A stretch of DNA of 64,000 bases from the NCBI RefSeq assembly GCF_018494085.1, contig NZ_JABBFP010000003.1, forward strand, positions 248,001 to 312,000, written 5' to 3'. The position numbers and the translations under genes were made by a program. The stretch is from Rosenbergiella collisarenosi. Lineage in GTDB: Bacteria; Pseudomonadota; Gammaproteobacteria; Enterobacterales; Enterobacteriaceae. Positions 61,101 through 64,000 of the stretch are shown here, piece after piece. The stretch's first letter is position 1. Every line of letters begins with the position of its first letter. Under the pieces are notes generated by a model. It was not told the DNA's origin. It searched no databases and worked only from the letters and a program-made list of their open reading frames with translations.

Positions 61101-61493
61101 CGTCACCTCTCGCTGTCAGGTGGTTTTGCTTTTAAGTTATTAAATTCAGTAGGTTAATGAGGGTAGAGGTGACAGTCAAAAATTAATTTTGTCACCTAAA
61201 ATGTCGTTTACTTCTTAATAAACAGAGGGTTAAGAGACCTGCTGATGACAGCATGAAAATTCAAAAACTAGCCGTTTTCCGCGTGTGCTCCCCCCCTCGG
61301 TGAACAAATCTGCAGGAAGGACCCGTTGAAAATATGAGCAAAATCAAGTTTTGCAAATCATGGATCCGGCCTGAGCGGCCTGTTACCAATAATGCGGCTT
61401 ATCTGCAGGTTTTTGTATGGTGTTACCATGAACAATTAACAATAAAAATTGTTAAAAGTAGTACTAACTTTTACTTCTCTTAGATACGAAAAA
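61101..61493. other. Control/cos-candidate region upstream of the terminase genes
   Basis: About 390 bp without a gene. It should hold the promoter of the packaging-head-tail operon and, by analogy with lambda, the cos site. The C-rich stretch TGCTCCCCCCCTCGGTGAAC around 61286-61305 stands out as a possible cos core; this is position plus composition only. Short direct and inverted A+T motifs near 61430-61470 are unassigned. Confidence 0.35.
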
Positions 61494-61510
61494 ACCGGCC
61501 CTAGGCCGGT
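61488..61510 (-). terminator. Terminator of the Rha-family gene
   Basis: ACCGGCC-CTA-GGCCGGT (61494-61510) followed by six T on the minus strand, about 130 bp after the Rha stop. Confidence 0.82.
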
Positions 61511-61639
61511 CTTTTCACCTTAACGGCCAGTGAACTGAATCGCTGCGTTTGAGGTTGAGCTGTAGGGTCAAGCTACTCTTTACTCCTATCAAAGTAAACA
61601 GCTTATCCTCACTCGACTGCAGTCAGTTTCGGTTAATGA
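61511..61639. other. Short non-coding stretch after the Rha-family gene
   Basis: About 130 bp; no gene or RNA recognised. Confidence 0.3.
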
Positions 61640-62179
61640 TCATTCGTTAAAGCCGGGAAGAGAAATTTGCGATTGTTTAGCCAGGCGTTCGAGTTTAGTC
61701 AGTAGTGACGGCTTCTTTACTCTACCCCAGCGATTGAGTAGGCGCCCCGACATGCTGGCAACATCTTTCTCTTTCATATATTCAAGCATCAAGGCGTTGC
61801 GTTCAGCGTCGAGGTTAGTTTTACCCAGCTTGATCATATTAGCCATCCAGTTAAACGCCTCTATGTAAGCTTCTTTGAATACCATTGCTGCCTGTCCTGT
61901 AAAGCTGAACACTAACATGGTCCAACCATCCCGTGTCATCCGATAAAAAGGTTGAGGCTTACCATTTTGTAACTCATTGTTTTCATGGTAAAGCGTAAAA
62001 TTGCGCTCTGCAAATTCCGGTGAACATTGGCTAAGGACTTTCCTCATTTTTCGCAAAACATCTTTATGCTCTTTACCAAAAGCCACTGCAACTTTCATGG
62101 TGTCAGTGGCGGATTCGCTTCCTGTTAAATAAACCAAATCTTTAAAATCAATACCGTTTACTACAGTTGGATAATTCAT
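61640..62179 (-). CDS. Rha-family phage regulatory protein
   Basis: 179 residues. The Rha domain fills residues ~25-120: VAVAFGKEHKDVLRKMRKVLSQC ... FAERNFTLYHENNELQNGKPQPFYRMTRDGWTMLVFSFTGQAAMVFKEAYIEAFNWM. Rha proteins are phage regulators that interfere with growth in hosts lacking IHF and are often antirepressor-like. Here the gene is its own unit between lysis and packaging modules, with terminators on both sides and a structured leader. Confidence 0.88.
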   Translation of the reverse strand: MNYPTVVNGIDFKDLVYLTGSESATDTMKVAVAFGKEHKDVLRKMRKVLSQCSPEFAERNFTLYHENNELQNGKPQPFYRMTRDGWTMLVFSFTGQAAMVFKEAYIEAFNWMANMIKLGKTNLDAERNALMLEYMKEKDVASMSGRLLNRWGRVKKPSLLTKLERLAKQSQISLPGFNE

Positions 62180-62193
62180 ATCGCTATTTCCTC

Positions 62194-62265
62194 ATAGAAA
62201 GCGAACCTGTCACACAGAAATAACGACCCACAGAAATATCATTATTTCTCAGGTTCGCTTTCTAT
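62194..62265. repeat. 16-bp inverted repeat with nested hairpin in the Rha leader
   Basis: ATAGAAAGCGAACCTG at 62194-62209 is perfectly repeated in inverted orientation at 62250-62265, 40 bp apart. Inside is a second dyad (AGAAATA-ATGA-TATTTCT) and a direct repeat of CACAGAAATA. On the minus-strand RNA the outer stem ends just before the GAGGAA ribosome site of the Rha gene. Confidence 0.88.
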
Positions 62266-62303
62266 AAGGTTCTGTGGCGTTAAGTTGAGCGTGTGATACG
62301 TAC

Positions 62304-62333
62304 ATAAAAAAGGCCACCATGTAAGGTGGGCTT
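62304..62333 (-). terminator. Terminator of the lysis cassette
   Basis: AAGGCCACC-ATGTAA-GGTGGGCTT with one mismatch (62310-62333) followed by a T run on the minus strand, 56 bp after the Rz stop. Confidence 0.72.
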
Positions 62334-62388
62334 GGTTGCAGCAAAAACAGGTAACAAAAACTGCGGCGATCACCGTAGTTTTGGTAAA

Positions 62389-62928
62389 TCAGCCGCCTGA
62401 TGGATTTACTATTACCCGTTGTTCAAACTGACGAATAGCCAACAATTGGTCATTAGCCTGTGCAATGGTAGACAAGAGAGGATGGATCCATAACACAGCC
62501 TGACAATAGGTTAACTGCCCGGTGGTAGTGGAGGCAGTACTGGTGCGGTTAAGCTGGCTGGTAGTGCCTGACAATGTGCGGGTACGTAAACTGTCCGTGT
62601 ATTCGAGCAAGCCGTGAGCGATATCAGCAGGCACAGCAAAATCACAGGTTTTCTCATATTTCAGCACCTCTCGATATTGAATGAGGATCCGTTCAGCATT
62701 CGCTTGAGTACGTTGATTGGCCTGAAGCGTTTTGTTGGAGAGTTCGTTTGCGACCCGTTGCTGATCTTGCTGTGCTTCAATCACTTTACCTTGCAGAGCT
62801 ATCTGCCCTTCTGCCTGCTCAGCTCGGTCCAGTGCCTCTTTGTAACGATAAGCTAATACACCTGAAATACCGCTACTGACCATGAAAAACATGACAAGAG
62901 TGACAATCCATAATGTGGTCACTTTCAT
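62389..62928 (-). CDS. Rz: i-spanin Rz
   Basis: 179 residues: N-terminal membrane anchor (VTTLWIVTLVMFFMVSSGISGVLAYRY) and a periplasmic coiled coil (KEALDRAEQAEGQIALQGKVIEAQQDQQRVANELSNKTLQANQRTQANAERILIQYREVLKYE). The C-terminal third, encoded over Rz1, is longer than in lambda Rz. With Rz1 it bridges the envelope and fuses the membranes in the last step of lysis. Confidence 0.86.
   Translation of the reverse strand: MKVTTLWIVTLVMFFMVSSGISGVLAYRYKEALDRAEQAEGQIALQGKVIEAQQDQQRVANELSNKTLQANQRTQANAERILIQYREVLKYEKTCDFAVPADIAHGLLEYTDSLRTRTLSGTTSQLNRTSTASTTTGQLTYCQAVLWIHPLLSTIAQANDQLLAIRQFEQRVIVNPSGG
62511..62657 (-). CDS. Rz1: o-spanin Rz1, nested within Rz in another frame
   Basis: 48 residues, start ATG 62657, stop TAA 62511: MRKPVILLCLLISLTACSNT, with lipobox LTAC (Cys17), then a short proline-rich mature peptide ending PVLPPLPPGS. 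This is exactly the architecture of Rz1 outer-membrane lipoproteins. It lies fully inside Rz in the +1 frame. Confidence 0.92.
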   Translation of the reverse strand: MRKPVILLCLLISLTACSNTRTVYVPAHCQALPASLTAPVLPPLPPGS

Positions 62929-62931
62929 TTT

Positions 62932-63543
62932 CTACACCAAGAAGGAACAAGCTAAATTGAAGCGCCGAGCGCGATCGGCCAACCCATTCGTTCCACCATT
63001 AACTATGAGTGTCACACGCTTAATATCCCCACTGTGCAACATGCACCCCTTATGGGTAAAAAACCAAGCCGCCGAAAGTGCCGCATAACTATCAATTTCT
63101 AAAAGTTCTGGCTCACTGATCAAATCGATGCCTAAAGCAGCCCCACACTTCGCATAATTTTCTCTACCGGTGATTTGTATCAATCCCCGCCCATGATAGA
63201 GCCATCCGTCGTTTCGTATTTTATTCCCCATCCGGTTGGCATACACCAAATTCGCGATCGCCTGTGGCTGAGCTTTCTGCCCCTCACTACGACCAAGTGC
63301 ATAGGCTTGCTGACGACTAAGCCGTCGACCAAAGGTTGTAAGTAATCCCACCGGCGTGTAATTAAAATTTTCTTTTATCCTGGTGAAACCCTCTGACTCA
63401 TGCCCCATTTGAGCAATAAACATTGCTTGGTCCAACGGTGCGGTAATACCAAATTCATCCATTGCATTTTTTACTGGCTGAAACCAACACGTAGCCAGCC
63501 CGGCACTTAATTTAGCCGCCTGTTGAAATTGTTTTTTATCCAT
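62932..63543 (-). CDS. GH19 endolysin
   Basis: 203-residue chitinase-like (GH19) murein hydrolase. Catalytic Glu49 in QMGHESEGF, then LVYANRMGNKIRNDGWLYHGRGLIQITGRENY, typical of phage GH19 endolysins. No signal peptide, so release needs the holins upstream. Three bases separate it from Rz. Confidence 0.9.
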   Translation of the reverse strand: MDKKQFQQAAKLSAGLATCWFQPVKNAMDEFGITAPLDQAMFIAQMGHESEGFTRIKENFNYTPVGLLTTFGRRLSRQQAYALGRSEGQKAQPQAIANLVYANRMGNKIRNDGWLYHGRGLIQITGRENYAKCGAALGIDLISEPELLEIDSYAALSAAWFFTHKGCMLHSGDIKRVTLIVNGGTNGLADRARRFNLACSFLV

Positions 63544-63545
63544 AA

Positions 63546-63824
63546 TTAAAACCTAAAGTCGATGATCCGAGCGAGATTCCCTCTCACCTTAAAAATCATG
63601 ATGCATATAAATAAGTTGGCTAATACTACTGCCCAGTGTGTAGCTTCGTACTGCCCTGTCAGATACCTAAGCGGAATACTGCCGTAGGTGATCACCACTA
63701 ACCATGCTAACCACGATACAGCCGGTCGGTAAGGAGAAGAACCACGTCGATAAAGTGAAATAGCCAGGACAATTAGAGTACTAAGGAGAGTATTAACACA
63801 TGCAGCATATTCATTTATTAGCAT
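63546..63824 (-). CDS. Holin-like membrane protein
   Basis: About 92 residues with three hydrophobic segments (CVNTLLSTLIVLAISLY; AVSWLAWLVVITYGSIPL; WAVVLANLFICIMIF) and a basic tail. ATG at 63824 preferred: AGAGGG 7 bp upstream, and its codons overlap the end of the preceding holin gene. Resembles phage_holin_3 (LydB/HP1-like) class proteins. Confidence 0.75.
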   Translation of the reverse strand: MLINEYAACVNTLLSTLIVLAISLYRRGSSPYRPAVSWLAWLVVITYGSIPLRYLTGQYEATHWAVVLANLFICIMIFKVRGNLARIIDFRF

Positions 63825-64000
63825 CCCCATTCCCTCTTCGTAGACGTTCAAGAAGACTGGTGAAATCATAATTGCTCAATACGGTGAGTAATCTCACGGC
63901 AAGCGTTGAAACAATTACAGCACCAAGCGCATCCAATGGCTTTTCTATGTAGCCAGTCCACTCCGAGAGTTTCGCACCGAGCAGTCCAGAACAAAGCACG
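63811..64000 (-). CDS. Holin-family protein, 5' end beyond window
   Basis: The visible C-terminal 62 residues (GLLGAKLSEWTGYIEKPLDALGAVIVSTLAVRLLTVLSNYDFTSLLERLRRGNGDANK) contain one hydrophobic helix and a basic tail, similar to LydA-type holins. The frame stays open to the window edge, so the start is probably outside. Overlaps the next holin gene by 14 bp, giving a two-holin lysis module. Confidence 0.72.
   Translation of the reverse strand, partial: VLCSGLLGAKLSEWTGYIEKPLDALGAVIVSTLAVRLLTVLSNYDFTSLLERLRRGNGDANK

Larger units (their letters stand above)
39858..64000. mobile_element. icd-integrated chimeric prophage (right part beyond window)
   Basis: From the icd attachment remnant to the window edge: a lysogenic-conversion candidate, tail fibre, baseplate, contractile tail, head, packaging and lysis genes in one minus-strand late block of about 22 kb. 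Integrase, immunity and replication genes should lie to the right of 64000. All structural genes look intact, so the phage may be inducible. Head and packaging are lambda-type, tail P2-type. Confidence 0.92.

Overview
The window is chromosomal DNA from a gamma-proteobacterium of the order Enterobacterales, roughly half G+C. Many proteins match well-known E. coli K-12 families (AraE, GalP, YcdY, EmtA, LdcA, Cho, LpxL, DinI, YjdM, YgfF, Icd). Several of these map to the same sector of the E. coli chromosome, but here their order is reshuffled. The complete sucrose (csc) set, an indolepyruvate-decarboxylase-like gene and a chromosomal class A beta-lactamase suggest a plant-, insect- or nectar-associated relative (for example in Erwiniaceae or Yersiniaceae). 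I cannot fix the genus from sequence alone.

Region 1 (1-6.5 kb) is sugar uptake: a truncated araE-like symporter, then cscR, cscA and cscB around a control region with two CscR-like operators and two CRP-like sites. yjdM and a detached cscK follow on the opposite strand. Region 2 (6.5-33.4 kb) is ordinary core and niche metabolism: a HAAAP amino-acid permease, aldB, a small methyltransferase, ycdY coupled to an M20 amidohydrolase, emtA/ldcA for murein recycling, cho and dinI of the SOS response, lpxL, an ABC importer without its ATPase, galP, an Lrp-type regulator divergent from an ipdC-like decarboxylase, a TetR-EamA pair, ygfF, and several lipoproteins and small membrane proteins. It also holds a strong candidate for an unannotated small RNA (about 15032-15119) and a 37-residue membrane protein at 32093-32206. 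Region 3 (33.6-39.8 kb) looks acquired and decaying: the beta-lactamase, a LysR/hydrolase pair, an MFS exporter bracketed by 51-bp inverted repeats, a LysR pseudogene, a DUF1330 fragment and a Tn3-family transposase remnant.

Region 4 (39.86-64.0 kb, running off the window) is a prophage next to a 3' fragment of icd, the site used by phage 21 and e14. The fragment's polarity predicts that the functional icd and the integrase lie beyond the right edge. The phage is a chimera. It has a lambda-type packaging and head module (Nu1-like small subunit, GpA large subunit, gpW-like protein, lambda-family portal), a single-chain ClpP-protease/major-capsid fusion and a P2-type contractile tail. Its lysis cassette has two holin-like proteins, a GH19 endolysin, and Rz with a fully nested Rz1. 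The tail gene order is rearranged relative to P2: V is separated from W-J-I by the sheath-to-D block. A -1 frameshift E/E' site is visible.

At the extreme end of the prophage, on the opposite strand and very A+T-rich, is a 480-residue protein with a repeat-rich N-terminal part and two C-terminal membrane segments. It has the position and composition of a lysogenic-conversion (moron) gene and is the best candidate here for an undescribed function, possibly phage exclusion. Hairpins resembling intrinsic terminators punctuate the late operon, bracketing the sheath-tube pair and following the capsid gene, and a perfect 16-bp inverted repeat sits in the leader of the Rha-family gene.
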